Assembly (NCBI RefSeq): GCF_005144885.1
Contig: NZ_CP039690.1
Coordinates: 6,560,873 to 6,624,872, forward strand
Reading direction: 5' to 3'
Length of the DNA: 64,000 bases
Source: Phreatobacter stygius
Lineage (GTDB): Bacteria; Pseudomonadota; Alphaproteobacteria; Rhizobiales; Phreatobacteraceae
In this document: positions 27,667 through 36,931 of the stretch, piece after piece
How the letters are laid out: the number at the start of each line of letters is the position of its first letter
How positions within the stretch are numbered: position 1 is the first letter of the stretch
Program-made: the position numbers and the translations under genes
The notes under the pieces: generated by a model
What the model saw: the letters and a program-made list of their open reading frames with translations, nothing else
The model's database searches: none
Told to the model about the DNA's origin: nothing

Positions 27667-29475
27667 TCAATGCTCCTGGTAGCTTGATCCCAGCCCCCTG
27701 GGGTCGTGCACCGGCGTCTCCAGGCCTTCCAGCCGAGCCTTGAGCTGCAGGGCCAGGAGTTTCGAATAGAACCGGGCCTGGTGCAGGTTCCCGCCATGCA
27801 TCCAGAGCGCGTCCTGGCGCGTCGGTTTCCACATGTTGCGGAGTTCGCCGAGCCAGGGTCCGGGATCGCGCCGGGTGTCGGAGCCGAGCCCCCAGACGTG
27901 GCCGACCTTGGCCGCGACCGCGGGCGAGATCAGCTGTTCGAGCCATCGCTCCATCGGATCGAAGCCGGTGGCGTAGACGATCAGGTCGGCGGCAAGGAAG
28001 GAGCCGTCGCTCAGCGTCAGTCCATCCCTAGCGAGGCGCTCGACCTGAACGCCGCTCTTCAGCTTGACACGGCCGTCGATGATCAGTTCGGAGGCGCCGA
28101 CATCGATGTAATAACCCGAGCCGCGACGCAGGTACTTCATCGACAGGCCGGTGTCGTCCTCGCCGAAGTCGAGCAGGAAGCCCGCCCGTTCGAGGGCGTC
28201 GTAGAACCCGGAATCGTGCTTGCGGATGTCGATATAGACCGCCTTCTGGGCCTCTGCCATGACGGCATAAGGGCGCGACGCATAGGTGAAGTCGGCCTTG
28301 TCGGTGGTGATGCCGGCGGCCAGCGCTTCTTCGGAATAGAGCTTGCTGGACAGGAAGCTCCTGAGCGTCTCGGCGCGGACGACAGTGGTCGAGGAGCGCT
28401 GCACCATGGTGACGTCGGCGCCGTGCTCCCAAAGGTCGGCGCAGATGTCGTGGGCCGAATTGTTCGAGCCGATCACCACGCAGCGCTTGCCTTTGAAGGC
28501 TTCGCCCGAGCGATAGGCGCTCGAATGATGGGCAAGGCCGGCGAAGGCCTCCTGGCCGCGATAGTGCGGCACGGCCGGAGGGCCGGACATGCCGGTCGCG
28601 ACGACCAGGTGTTTCGGTTTCAGGATCACCGTTTCGCCCTGACGCTCGACGGTGACGGTCCATTCGCCGCGCTCGTCGTCATAACGGGCAGCCGTCGCCG
28701 CCGAGGCGCTCCAGTAGTCGAGCTCCATGATGGAAACATAGGCCTCGATCCAGTCGGCCATCTTGTCCTTGGGCGTGAAGACCGGCCAGTGATCGGGAAA
28801 CGGCAGGTAGGGCAGGTGAATGTTCCAGACCGGGTCATGCAGGCAGAGCGACTTGTAGCGTTCGCGCCAGGCGTCGCCGGGACTGGGATGCCTGTCGACG
28901 ACGAGCGCCGGAACGTTCAGCATCTTCAGGCGTGCCGCAAGCGTGACGCCGCCCTGGCCTCCGCCGATGATCAGGCAGTAGGGCTGGACCTCGCTGCCGA
29001 GGGTGGCGGCCGCCTCCCGCCGGTCGTCCGACCAGGTCTTCCGGCCGCTCACGGCGCCGTGCTGCACGCCCTTCGCCCGCAGCGCTCCGCGCTTCTCCTC
29101 GAACCCCTTGAGCTCGAGCATGCAGGTGAACAGGGTCCAGCACAGGCCGTCGCGCAGCCGCAGGTGGCCGCGGCAGACCGCGACCCTGGTCTCGAACCGG
29201 AACCACGCCTCGGTGACGCCGGCAGCGTCCGTCCTCGGCTCGCCCTCCAGGCTGAACGAGGCGGGCACGCTGGCCGGAAGACAGCGCTCCAGCATGCGCT
29301 CGACCTCTGGCTTGCCTTCGAGCGTGACGAGCGACCAGGTCAGCGCCACGAGATCGCGCCAATAGCAGTGCGGCTCGAACAGCGCGAGCGTTCCGGCGTG
29401 ATCGGCCGCCGCGAGGCGTTCGGCGAAAGTCGCGAGCCACCGTGTGACCTGCTGCGATGGCTCGGTATCGGTCAT
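27667..29475 (-). CDS. Flavin-containing monooxygenase with NTF2/SnoaL-like N-terminal domain
   Basis: This 602-residue NAD(P)H/FAD enzyme has an N-terminal domain (about 1-140) resembling SnoaL/NTF2-like folds. The FAD-binding GGGQGG is at 171-176, an FMO-type segment HDPVWNIHLPYLPFP lies near residue 215, the NADPH motif VIGSNNSAHD near residue 335, and VYATGFDPM near residue 505. FMO-type enzymes oxygenate amines, sulfides or ketones; the substrate here is unknown. The ATG at 29475 has GAGGAC upstream. It closes a leftward group with aminotransferase, amidase and binding-protein genes, suggesting catabolism of a nitrogenous compound. Confidence 0.85.
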   Translation of the reverse strand: MTDTEPSQQVTRWLATFAERLAAADHAGTLALFEPHCYWRDLVALTWSLVTLEGKPEVERMLERCLPASVPASFSLEGEPRTDAAGVTEAWFRFETRVAVCRGHLRLRDGLCWTLFTCMLELKGFEEKRGALRAKGVQHGAVSGRKTWSDDRREAAATLGSEVQPYCLIIGGGQGGVTLAARLKMLNVPALVVDRHPSPGDAWRERYKSLCLHDPVWNIHLPYLPFPDHWPVFTPKDKMADWIEAYVSIMELDYWSASAATAARYDDERGEWTVTVERQGETVILKPKHLVVATGMSGPPAVPHYRGQEAFAGLAHHSSAYRSGEAFKGKRCVVIGSNNSAHDICADLWEHGADVTMVQRSSTTVVRAETLRSFLSSKLYSEEALAAGITTDKADFTYASRPYAVMAEAQKAVYIDIRKHDSGFYDALERAGFLLDFGEDDTGLSMKYLRRGSGYYIDVGASELIIDGRVKLKSGVQVERLARDGLTLSDGSFLAADLIVYATGFDPMERWLEQLISPAVAAKVGHVWGLGSDTRRDPGPWLGELRNMWKPTRQDALWMHGGNLHQARFYSKLLALQLKARLEGLETPVHDPRGLGSSYQEH

Positions 29476-29567
29476 CGGAAATGTCCTCGATTGTCGGTGC
29501 AGCCCGAGCTCCCACACGGCTATCCATGGCCCTGTGAGACACCCGCCCGGTCGAACGTCAGGCGATG

Positions 29568-30848
29568 CTATCGGCGCTGAGCGAGGCGCTGAAGCAGGCG
29601 TTCGTTCGGTTGGGCGGGCAGCGAGGGCAGGGCGTTCTTCAGCTCGGCGAAAGCCCGGTCGGTGATCTCCAGCGTGTCGTCGACGTCGGCTGGTGTCATC
29701 GCCGCGCAGCAGAACATGTTGTGATAGGGGTGCATATAGACGCCGAGCCGGGCCGCCGTGCCGGTCCAGAACGAACCTTTGCGCATGTCGGGATCGTCGT
29801 CGAACAGGATCAGCGGCATCTGCGCCGGCCCGGTCTGCCGCACCGGGATCCCGTGCCGCCGGGCCTGTTCATCGATGCCGTCTCTCAGGCGGTCGGCAAC
29901 CGCGACGATCCGCTCGAGATAGTCGGTCGACCGAATCGCGTTGAGCGTCGCGATCGCCGCGGCCATCGGCACGGCGGAGAACCAGAAGGACCCCGTCACA
30001 TAGATCGAGGAGGCCGCCTGCCGCGCCTTGTCCGAACCGAGCAGGGCGGAGATCGGATGGCCGTTGCCGAGCACCTTGCCCCAGGCACTGAGGTCAGGCG
30101 CAACGCCATGGACCGCCCAGCTGCAGTCGCGCGACAGCCGGAACCCGGTCCTGACCTCGTCGATGATCAGCAGCGCGTCGGCTTCGTCGCACAGGCGCCG
30201 CAGGCCGGTGGCGTATTCCGCCGATGGCAGGAACTGGTCGGCGAAGACCTCGTGGCGGAAGGGTGTGGCGAAGACACCGGCAACGTCGCCTTCGGCGCTC
30301 CGGAAAGCCGCCTTGGCGCTGTCCAGGTCGTTGTAGTCGAAGGTGATGATATGAGCGCGGTCTTCAGGGACGATGCCCTTCAGGCTCGGCGTGTTCCAGG
30401 GCGACGCGCCGTGGTAGGTGCTCCTGGCGACGAGGATCTTCTTGCGGTCGCGATAGGCCCTGGCGGTGACCATGGCCATGCTGGTGGCGTCGCTGCCGTT
30501 CTTGCAGAATATCGCCCAGTCGGCATGCGAGATCATCGACACGAAATCCTCGGCAAGCACCACCATGGCCTCGGAGGGACCTGTCATGGTGTCGCCCTCG
30601 GCGGCCTGGGCCGCGGCCGCGGCCTCGACGGCCGGATGGCGATAGCCCAGCAGATTGGGCCCGAAGGCGCACATGTAGTCGACATAGCGGTTGCCGTCGC
30701 AGTCCCAGAGATAGGCACCGTCGGCCCGCGCGAAATATTGCGGAAAGGTGTCGGGAAGCAGTGCGGCCGACTCATGGCCATACATGCCGCCAGGGATCAC
30801 CAGTCGGGCGCGCTCGCGCAGTTCGGCATCCCTCGAGTTTCGTCTCAT
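29568..30848 (-). CDS. Class III PLP-dependent aminotransferase (glutamate-1-semialdehyde aminomutase-like)
   Basis: The 426-residue product belongs to class III aminotransferases. Visible are DCDGNRYVDYMCAFGPNLLGY near residue 50, the GSDATSMAMVTARA phosphate-binding region near residue 120, LLIIDEVRTGFR with Asp230, and the PLP lysine in WGKVLGNG (Lys258). It is close to hemL in fold, but its operon with an amidase and an FMO-type oxygenase points to amine catabolism rather than tetrapyrrole synthesis. The substrate is not determined. Confidence 0.87.
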   Translation of the reverse strand: MRRNSRDAELRERARLVIPGGMYGHESAALLPDTFPQYFARADGAYLWDCDGNRYVDYMCAFGPNLLGYRHPAVEAAAAAQAAEGDTMTGPSEAMVVLAEDFVSMISHADWAIFCKNGSDATSMAMVTARAYRDRKKILVARSTYHGASPWNTPSLKGIVPEDRAHIITFDYNDLDSAKAAFRSAEGDVAGVFATPFRHEVFADQFLPSAEYATGLRRLCDEADALLIIDEVRTGFRLSRDCSWAVHGVAPDLSAWGKVLGNGHPISALLGSDKARQAASSIYVTGSFWFSAVPMAAAIATLNAIRSTDYLERIVAVADRLRDGIDEQARRHGIPVRQTGPAQMPLILFDDDPDMRKGSFWTGTAARLGVYMHPYHNMFCCAAMTPADVDDTLEITDRAFAELKNALPSLPAQPNERLLQRLAQRR

Positions 30849-30935
30849 GGCTTCCTCGCGCGGTTTGAAGGTTGATGGGCGTCGGCACGGCCAGGTGGCG
30901 CAATCAGATGTGATGAGGCAGCGCCGCGGTCCCGG

Positions 30936-32360
30936 TCAGGCTGCCCTGGCCAGATCCGGGCGCCGGCGGTGCATCGGCACGGCGGCCTCGAAGGCTGCCG
31001 CCGCCTGCAGCACGCCGAGATCATTGAAACGGCGGCTGACGATTTGCAGGCCGACCGGAAGTCCCGCACGGGTCGTTCCGCAGGGGATGCTCGCGGCTGG
31101 ATGGCCCGACATGTTGAAGGGATAGAGAAATTCCGACCAGGCGAGCCAGTCCCAGGCATGGTCGGGCCAATGCGCCGGCCGCACCCGCTCGACGGGGAAG
31201 GCGGCGACCGAAGCGACCGGCGTGATCAGATAGTCCCAGGTCTCGAGAAAGGACGACATCTGCGCCACATAGGCGAACTTGCGCTCGCGCGTGTCGATGT
31301 ACTCGGCCGACGAGAAATTCGCCCCCTCGCGGATGCAGGCGACGAGGTCCGCGCCCATCCGGTCCTCCCATTCGGGCAGCAGATGGCTGCGCCGGCCCCA
31401 TAGAGCCGCCCAGAAGAAGCGGCCGAGTTCGGGCCCGAGCGGCCCCCAATCCGGCGTCACCTCCTCGACATCGGCCTGAAGCGTGTCCGAGAACACCCGC
31501 GCCGCGCCGCGGACGATATCGGCGATCTCGTCATCGACCCGCGCGTGGCCGAGGTCCGGGCTGAAGGCCACGCGCTTGCCCTTCATCGAGGCCTTGAGCT
31601 TGGCGAGATAGGCGTCGGGCGGCGCTTCGCAGGACGTGTGGTCGAGAAAATGCGGGCCGGCCATCGTTTCCAGCATGAGCGCGGCATCGGCGACCGTGCG
31701 CGTCATCGGGCCGATGAAAGTGGCATAATCATTGTTGGAGACCGGGGCATAGGGGACGCGCCCATAGGTCGGCTTGAGCCCGAACACGCCGCAGAAATGC
31801 GAGGGCATGCGGATCGAGCCGGCGCCGTCCGAACCGAGATGCAGCGGGCCGAAGCCGGCCGCGGCCGCGGCTCCGGCGCCGGCCGAGGAGGCGCCGGCAT
31901 TGAGACCGCGTCCCCAGGGGTTGTGGGTGATCCCGGTGACCGGGTTGCGGCTGATGCCTGACCAACCGAGCTCCGACATCGTCGTCTTGCCGATGATCAC
32001 CGCGCCGGCGCGGCGCAACCGCTCCACCACGATGTTGTCGGTGGCGGCGACAGGCCCTTTGAGCGCGAGCGTGTTGGTCGCGGTTTCCTGGCCGGCGACG
32101 TCGAAGGCATCCTTGATGGTGACCGGAATGCCCTCCAGCGGACCGGCTTCGCCGCTGCGCAGGCGTCGGTCCGACTGGCTGGCCGAGGCCATCGCCGCCT
32201 CGCGCATGATGACGGAAAAGGCGTTGATATCGGGATTGACGGCGTCGATCCGGTCGAGCACCGCCTTCACCACCTCGGTCGGCGCGCTGTCTCCGCGGGC
32301 ATAGCGTTGGCTCAGATCGGCGGCGGTGGCAAAGCCGGCGTCAGCGTGAAGATTGGTCAT
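30936..32360 (-). CDS. Amidase, amidase-signature family
   Basis: This 474-residue hydrolase has the Ser-cisSer-Lys triad of the amidase-signature family. Lys83 lies in VTIKDAFD, cis-Ser159 in NAGASSAGAG, and the nucleophile Ser182 in LGSDGAGSIRMPS. The family hydrolyses amides, and some members act on Glu-tRNA; the gene is far from gatB or gatC, so a catabolic amidase is the better reading. The upstream open frame beyond 32360 lacks similarity. It lies between the binding-protein gene and the aminotransferase in the same direction. Confidence 0.88.
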   Translation of the reverse strand: MTNLHADAGFATAADLSQRYARGDSAPTEVVKAVLDRIDAVNPDINAFSVIMREAAMASASQSDRRLRSGEAGPLEGIPVTIKDAFDVAGQETATNTLALKGPVAATDNIVVERLRRAGAVIIGKTTMSELGWSGISRNPVTGITHNPWGRGLNAGASSAGAGAAAAAGFGPLHLGSDGAGSIRMPSHFCGVFGLKPTYGRVPYAPVSNNDYATFIGPMTRTVADAALMLETMAGPHFLDHTSCEAPPDAYLAKLKASMKGKRVAFSPDLGHARVDDEIADIVRGAARVFSDTLQADVEEVTPDWGPLGPELGRFFWAALWGRRSHLLPEWEDRMGADLVACIREGANFSSAEYIDTRERKFAYVAQMSSFLETWDYLITPVASVAAFPVERVRPAHWPDHAWDWLAWSEFLYPFNMSGHPAASIPCGTTRAGLPVGLQIVSRRFNDLGVLQAAAAFEAAVPMHRRRPDLARAA

Positions 32361-32522
32361 CGTTCTCTGTCCCGGCTGCCCCGGCAGCGCTTGAGGAAGG
32401 GCCCGGCGGCAAGCGGCCGGGCGCTGGTGATGGAGGGGGCGGATCCGCTCCGGCATGGCGACGCGCCGAAGCGGTGGGAAGGACGGCCGACCCGCCGGAC
32501 AGGCCGGCCGGTCGGCCCGATG

Positions 32523-34109
32523 TCAGTCCTTCGTCACATTGTAGAACTGGGCGAAACCGACCGGCACGTTGCGCAGCCGCTGATTGTAGGCGGTTGGCTG
32601 GGCGAAATAGCCAAGCGGCAGATAGGGCGTGTCCTGGAAGGCCTGAGCCTGGATCTCGCGCACGAGGCGGTTCTTGTCCTTCTCGTCTTGCGCCGACAGG
32701 AAGGCGTAGCGCAGGGCTTCGACCTTCTCGCTCGTCGGCCAGCCGAAGGTTCCGGCGCGCCCGATGCCGCGCAGATAGGTATGCGTCGCCGGATTGATGG
32801 TCGTTGCGCCCGGGACATAGTTGCACCAGGCGCTCCAGCCGCCCTGGTCGGGCGGGCGCTGCGAGGCGATGCGCTGGAGCACCGTGCCCCAGTCGGATGT
32901 ATAGTAGTCGACGTTGAGGCCGATCTTTTTGAACATGTCGGCGGCGACCAGGCTCATGGAATTGAGCGCATGGAGATCGGTCGGAACCACGAAGACGATC
33001 CGCTCGCCCTTGTAGCCGGCCTTGATGAGATCGTCCTTGGCCTTGGCGTAGTTCGGGGCCCCGGCGAAGACCTCCATGCCGGCGTCGTTCGCCAGGGGCG
33101 ATTCGGGAAGAAAGAAGCCGACATTGTCCTTCCAATAGGCCTTCTCCGTGCCCATCACCCCGGTCATATAGTCCGACTGGTTGATCGCCGAGAGGATGGC
33201 CCGGCGGATCGCCGGATTGTCGAAAGGCGGCACCAGATGGTTGAGGCGGATCATCGCCAGATAGCCGCCGGTGTCCTTGATCTCGACCTTGAGGTTGCGC
33301 CGGCGCTGGAGCAGCGGAATGAGGTCCGGCGTCGGCTGCTCCCACCAGTCGACCTCGCCCGCCTGGAGCGCTGCCGCCGCGGTCGCGGGATCCGGCAGGA
33401 CGCGCCAGACGACGCGATCGACATGGGCGACCTTCGGCCCGGCCATGAAGCTGGCGGTGCCCGATGACCTCGGCACATAGCCTTCGAAACGCTTGTAGAC
33501 GACCTGGGAGCCGACCACCCGTTCCGCGGGGACGAACTGGAACGGGCCGCTGCCGACCATTTCGGTGACCTGCTCGGTACCGGGCCTGAGCGCCAGGCGC
33601 TCCGGCATGATCGGGCATATTCCGGAAGGCTTGCCCAGCGCATAGGCGAGCAAGGGGAACGGCTGCTTGAGGTCGAAAACGAGGGTCTTGTCGTTCGGTG
33701 TCGACAGCTCGGCCGTGGCGTTGCGCAGGTCGCCGCCGAACACGTCGCGGTTCCACCAGCGCACGATGCTGGCCGCTGCGTCCCTGGCGCGAACCGGTTC
33801 GCCGTCATGGAACTTCAAGCCGTCGCGCAGCGTGACGGTCCAGCGCAGGCCTTCCTTCTCGATGACATGGCCGGCGGCCATCTGCGGCTGCAGTTCGAAT
33901 TTCTCGTCGACGCCATAGAGCGTGTCGAAAACCATGAGACCGTGGTTGCGCGTCACCAGGCCCGTGGTCTGCACGGGATCGAGCAGGGTCAGGTCGGATT
34001 GCGGGACGAAAGTGATGGTCTTGTTGCTCTGGCCCCAGGCGACGCCCGGCGCGGCAATGCCGGCCGAGACTGCGGATGCTGCTGCCTTCAGGAAGTCACG
34101 ACGTTTCAT
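32523..34109 (-). CDS. ABC transporter substrate-binding protein, family 5 (peptide/opine type)
   Basis: The 528-residue protein starts with a twin-arginine-like signal, MKRRDFLKAAASAVSAG, cleaved near VAWGQ. The mature part is a family 5 (DppA/OppA) binding protein: LTLLDPVQTTG, DGLKFHDGEPVRARD, and the final FAQFYNVTKD. It likely delivers peptides or a related solute to an importer, but no permease or ATPase genes are nearby, so it is an orphan within this operon. It is the first gene of the leftward catabolic group. Confidence 0.88.
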   Translation of the reverse strand: MKRRDFLKAAASAVSAGIAAPGVAWGQSNKTITFVPQSDLTLLDPVQTTGLVTRNHGLMVFDTLYGVDEKFELQPQMAAGHVIEKEGLRWTVTLRDGLKFHDGEPVRARDAAASIVRWWNRDVFGGDLRNATAELSTPNDKTLVFDLKQPFPLLAYALGKPSGICPIMPERLALRPGTEQVTEMVGSGPFQFVPAERVVGSQVVYKRFEGYVPRSSGTASFMAGPKVAHVDRVVWRVLPDPATAAAALQAGEVDWWEQPTPDLIPLLQRRRNLKVEIKDTGGYLAMIRLNHLVPPFDNPAIRRAILSAINQSDYMTGVMGTEKAYWKDNVGFFLPESPLANDAGMEVFAGAPNYAKAKDDLIKAGYKGERIVFVVPTDLHALNSMSLVAADMFKKIGLNVDYYTSDWGTVLQRIASQRPPDQGGWSAWCNYVPGATTINPATHTYLRGIGRAGTFGWPTSEKVEALRYAFLSAQDEKDKNRLVREIQAQAFQDTPYLPLGYFAQPTAYNQRLRNVPVGFAQFYNVTKD

Positions 34110-34460
34110 AACGGCCCCTCTGCTGTGCGAGACGTGATGGTTCTCGGTGGCGGTTGATCCGCTTCTGATAGCCCCATGACGCTAGTGATAAATAATTCGG
34201 CTATCAAGGACCGATTCACGCTGCCAGCCAGATCGGCCCGCGGCGACCTGCGGCGGCAGATCCGCTGCGACGGCGGAGAAAACACTCAGAAATCATTGAA
34301 TATTTCGGAGCGAGCGAAACGTCTGACGGCAAGAGGTGCCGTCAGAGGGGCCCATCCGGAAAATACCTTATGATAGAAACTTTGAATATGCAGGAACGGT
34401 CTCGCGACCACAGCACTTGCCGTGGACGCACAGTTGCAGCCGGCCGTCAGGCTGGTGTGA
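34110..34460. promoter_or_regulatory. Intergenic region with operator-like inverted repeat
   Basis: This 351-base gap lies upstream of the binding-protein gene. TGATAGCC (34166-34173) and its exact complement GGCTATCA (34199-34206) form an inverted repeat 25 bases apart, around AT-rich DNA. It could be an operator for the neighbouring TetR regulator. No open reading frame or RNA gene is evident in the rest. Confidence 0.4.
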
Positions 34461-35105
34461 TCAGCTTTGGCGCCGGCCCACGACCTCGGGGAGATAGCAG
34501 CGCAGATAGGCGATCGCCGCGCGGATGGACTCGCTCAGATAGCGGGGAGTGATCTGCCGATGCAGGCTGTAGGACATCGCCCAGATGCCGTCGACCAGCG
34601 CGATCGAGACGGCGACCCTGTCTTCCAGATCCGGAAGGTTCGGCATGTCGAAGGTCGCCCGGAGATAAGCCGCCCTGAGGCGGGCCAGCTCGGCATTGCC
34701 GTTCAGGTCGGTGTTCCTGACCTCGACGCTGACGCCGGCCCCCATGAAGAGCCGCAGGGCCGCGGGATTGGCGTTGAGATAGGCCGATCCGTGCCTCTGG
34801 CGGTTGGCGATGTAGTCCTGCCAGGTATCCGGCGGCGGCTCGATCAGGACCCGGGCCGAAGCCCCGAGCTCGGCATGATAACGCCGGGCCAGGGCGACGA
34901 AGGCGGCGTTCCGATTGGGAAAGAAGTGATAGACCGAGGCGAGCGGCACGCCCGCGCGGTCGGCGATTTGGGCCAGGCTGATGTCCTCGTCGACCAGCTC
35001 GGCGAGCAGATCGGCGGTCGCGTCGAGCAGCAAGCCGAAGCGTTCGAGCCCGCGCTTTCGCATGGGGGCGCGATGGGTCGAGCTCAAATTCTTGCTTTGG
35101 TCCAT
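34461..35105 (-). CDS. TetR-family transcriptional regulator
   Basis: The 214-residue product has an N-terminal TetR helix-turn-helix (about residues 15-60: ISLAQIADRAGVPLASVYHFF) followed by a helical ligand-binding domain. The start at 35105 gives MDQSKN; the longer upstream frame does not resemble the family. It lies upstream of the binding-protein/amidase/aminotransferase/FMO group in the same direction and is the natural candidate to control it. The effector is unknown. Confidence 0.85.
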   Translation of the reverse strand: MDQSKNLSSTHRAPMRKRGLERFGLLLDATADLLAELVDEDISLAQIADRAGVPLASVYHFFPNRNAAFVALARRYHAELGASARVLIEPPPDTWQDYIANRQRHGSAYLNANPAALRLFMGAGVSVEVRNTDLNGNAELARLRAAYLRATFDMPNLPDLEDRVAVSIALVDGIWAMSYSLHRQITPRYLSESIRAAIAYLRCYLPEVVGRRQS

Positions 35106-35282
35106 GTGGGCTCGCTTGCGAGGGGCCTGACCGGCCACTGAGCATATGCAAGAAACGCCAGCCTGCCGCAACGCAGCCGGCGTTCGCGAGCCGCACCCGT
35201 GGCGTCGCGGCCATGGCCGGCGGCAGCATCGCCAATGATCCGAGAGGCTTGGCCAGAACCGCTCAACTGCCTTGTGGAGCCC

Positions 35283-35318
35283 AAAAAAATGCCGCCGAGG
35301 GCCCTGGCCCTCGGCGGC
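35283..35318 (-). terminator. Rho-independent terminator of the RTX gene
   Basis: On the minus strand a perfect GCCGCCGAGGG/CCCTCGGCGGC stem (35291-35318) is followed by seven T residues (35283-35289). It lies 62 bases past the RTX gene stop. Confidence 0.85.
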
Positions 35319-35340
35319 TGTATGTTCGCACCAAGACAAT

Positions 35341-35367
35341 CCCCGTTCCGGACGAACCGGAACGGGG
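35341..35367. terminator. Second stem-loop downstream of the RTX gene
   Basis: A perfect 11-base stem CCCCGTTCCGG/CCGGAACGGGG surrounds a 5-base loop, between the RTX stop and the first terminator. It has no T tract, so it may protect the 3' end of the mRNA or pause polymerase. Confidence 0.6.
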
Positions 35368-35380
35368 GTGCAGTGCCTTG

Positions 35381-36931
35381 TCAGACGACCAGGAAATCCG
35401 CGTCCGTCAGCTCCAGGCCAGGCGCCAATTCAGCGAATTGCTGCGCCTCGCCGGCACCGTTGCCGTCCGCGTCATAGAGCAGCGCGCCAGTGTCCTGGTT
35501 GTAGATGATGCGGTCGTCGGCATCGACAGCGGCGGAGCCGATGTGGAAGGCAGCCGAGTCGAGCTGTCCCGCACCGCCCAGGTTCGCGAAGACGGCCTGA
35601 TCGAGGTGGAACACGTCGTTCCCGACCGAGAAGTCGGTGACCGTGTCGATCCCGCCGGCATTGGCCACGAAAATATCGTTGCCCGCACCGCCGGTCAGCG
35701 TGTTGTCGCCGTCGCCGCCGTCGAGTGTGTCGGCACCCCGGCCACCGTTCAGGACGTCGTTGCCCGCACCGCCATTGAGCGTGTCGCGGCCCGCGCCGCC
35801 GAGCAGGGTGTCGTCACCCGCGCCGCCGGTGAGCGTGTCATGCCCGCCGCCGCCGTTCAGCCTGTCGTTGCCGGCAAGGCCGCTCAACTGGTCGTTGCCG
35901 GCGAGGCCACGGATGATGTCCGCGCCGGTGGTGCCCTCGAGGGTGTCGTATCCCCAGGTCCCCGAGATGGTCTTGCCCGGTTCGGGCGTGGGCTGCTCGA
36001 TCACCGGCGGCTCGGTCACCGGCGGCTTGATCACCGGCGGCTCGGTCGTCGGCGGCTCGGTCGTCGGCGGCTCGGTCGTCGGCGGCTCGGTCACCGGCGG
36101 CTCGGTCACCGGCGGCTCGGTCGTCGGCGGAGGGGCCGTGGCGCCCCCGTCGGCGGTATTGTGATCGAGAAAGACCTGCTGCAGTTCGGGCGAGGTCGAC
36201 AGCGCCGTGTCGCCGTTCTGGCTTTCCCAGTGATAGACGTAGTCGAAAGCCGGATTGGGGACGAACTTGGCCCATTCATTGATGATGTTCTTGGCTTCTT
36301 CGGCCGTCGGCATGACATACTGCCCGCCTTGGTCGTTGGTCCAGCCACCGCCACCAAAGGCCTGATAGATCGGCACCATCTTCTCGATCGGAATGCCCGC
36401 CGCCTCGGCGGCGGCGACAGCCTTGCCGATCATGCTGTAATCGACCTCACCACCGTTGCCCGACCGCACCGGATAGGGGTCGATGCCGTAATAGTCGATG
36501 CCGGTATTGGCGGGGTTGTAGGTGTTCATGAAATCAGGCTGTTCCGACCAGCCCATGTCCATCAGGGTAATGTAGGTCGAGGCGCCCGGCACATTGGCGT
36601 GAATCCAGTCCGATTCGGCCTTCAGATCCTCGGCCGTCACCAGCGGACCCCACTGGCCGGTCGGGTCGGGCTCGTCAACGAGATAGAAGCCCTCGAGCTT
36701 CGGATGTCCAATGTAAGGCGTTACCTTGTCAATGAATTCCTGAGTAACGCCATTGCCTTCGTCCAGCCAAACCAGGCCTTTAACGCCATCTGGTAAGGCA
36801 TTGAGTTGGTCCAGCGATTGTACATCCGCCAGATTGAACCCAACTTTTCCTGCAGCATACTGACCATTGTCGTCAATACCGCCACCCGCAGTGTAATGAA
36901 GTGTCATGTTTGGCATGTCCTTTTTGTTCAT
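35381..36931 (-). CDS. RTX calcium-binding protein with N-terminal TIM-barrel-like domain
   Basis: The 516-residue protein has three parts. Residues 1-260 look like a glycoside-hydrolase TIM barrel, with acidic residues at strand ends in FYLVDEPDP (Glu87) and VYHWESQNG (Glu236) and an IDYYGIDPYP block. Residues 266-317 are a linker of xTEPP pentapeptides. Residues about 318-430 hold RTX nonapeptides (GGAGNDxLxGG type) that bind Ca2+, followed by an acidic tail ending in DADFLVV. There is no N-terminal signal peptide, which with RTX repeats suggests type I secretion. ATGs at 36916 and 36907 are possible alternative starts, near an AAGGAC. No type I secretion genes are nearby. Confidence 0.82.
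   Translation of the reverse strand: MNKKDMPNMTLHYTAGGGIDDNGQYAAGKVGFNLADVQSLDQLNALPDGVKGLVWLDEGNGVTQEFIDKVTPYIGHPKLEGFYLVDEPDPTGQWGPLVTAEDLKAESDWIHANVPGASTYITLMDMGWSEQPDFMNTYNPANTGIDYYGIDPYPVRSGNGGEVDYSMIGKAVAAAEAAGIPIEKMVPIYQAFGGGGWTNDQGGQYVMPTAEEAKNIINEWAKFVPNPAFDYVYHWESQNGDTALSTSPELQQVFLDHNTADGGATAPPPTTEPPVTEPPVTEPPTTEPPTTEPPTTEPPVIKPPVTEPPVIEQPTPEPGKTISGTWGYDTLEGTTGADIIRGLAGNDQLSGLAGNDRLNGGGGHDTLTGGAGDDTLLGGAGRDTLNGGAGNDVLNGGRGADTLDGGDGDNTLTGGAGNDIFVANAGGIDTVTDFSVGNDVFHLDQAVFANLGGAGQLDSAAFHIGSAAVDADDRIIYNQDTGALLYDADGNGAGEAQQFAELAPGLELTDADFLVV
35995..36137 (-). repeat. 15-bp tandem repeat encoding the TEPP linker
   Basis: About nine 15-base units related to GGCGGCTCGGTCACC (plus strand) encode consecutive VTEPP or TTEPP pentapeptides, with VIKPP and VIEQP variants. 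Several neighbouring units are identical, so linker length could change by slippage. Confidence 0.8.

Noticed and set aside
25146-27797. An 883-codon open frame antisense to copA
   Set aside because: It mirrors copA, has no recognisable domain, and is the usual by-product of GC-rich codons.
27706-29580. A 624-codon plus-strand frame across the FMO-type gene
   Set aside because: It is antisense to a conserved enzyme and lacks any motif.
36000-36137. CRISPR-like array
   Set aside because: The 15-base units are contiguous, without spacers, and lie in frame inside a coding sequence.
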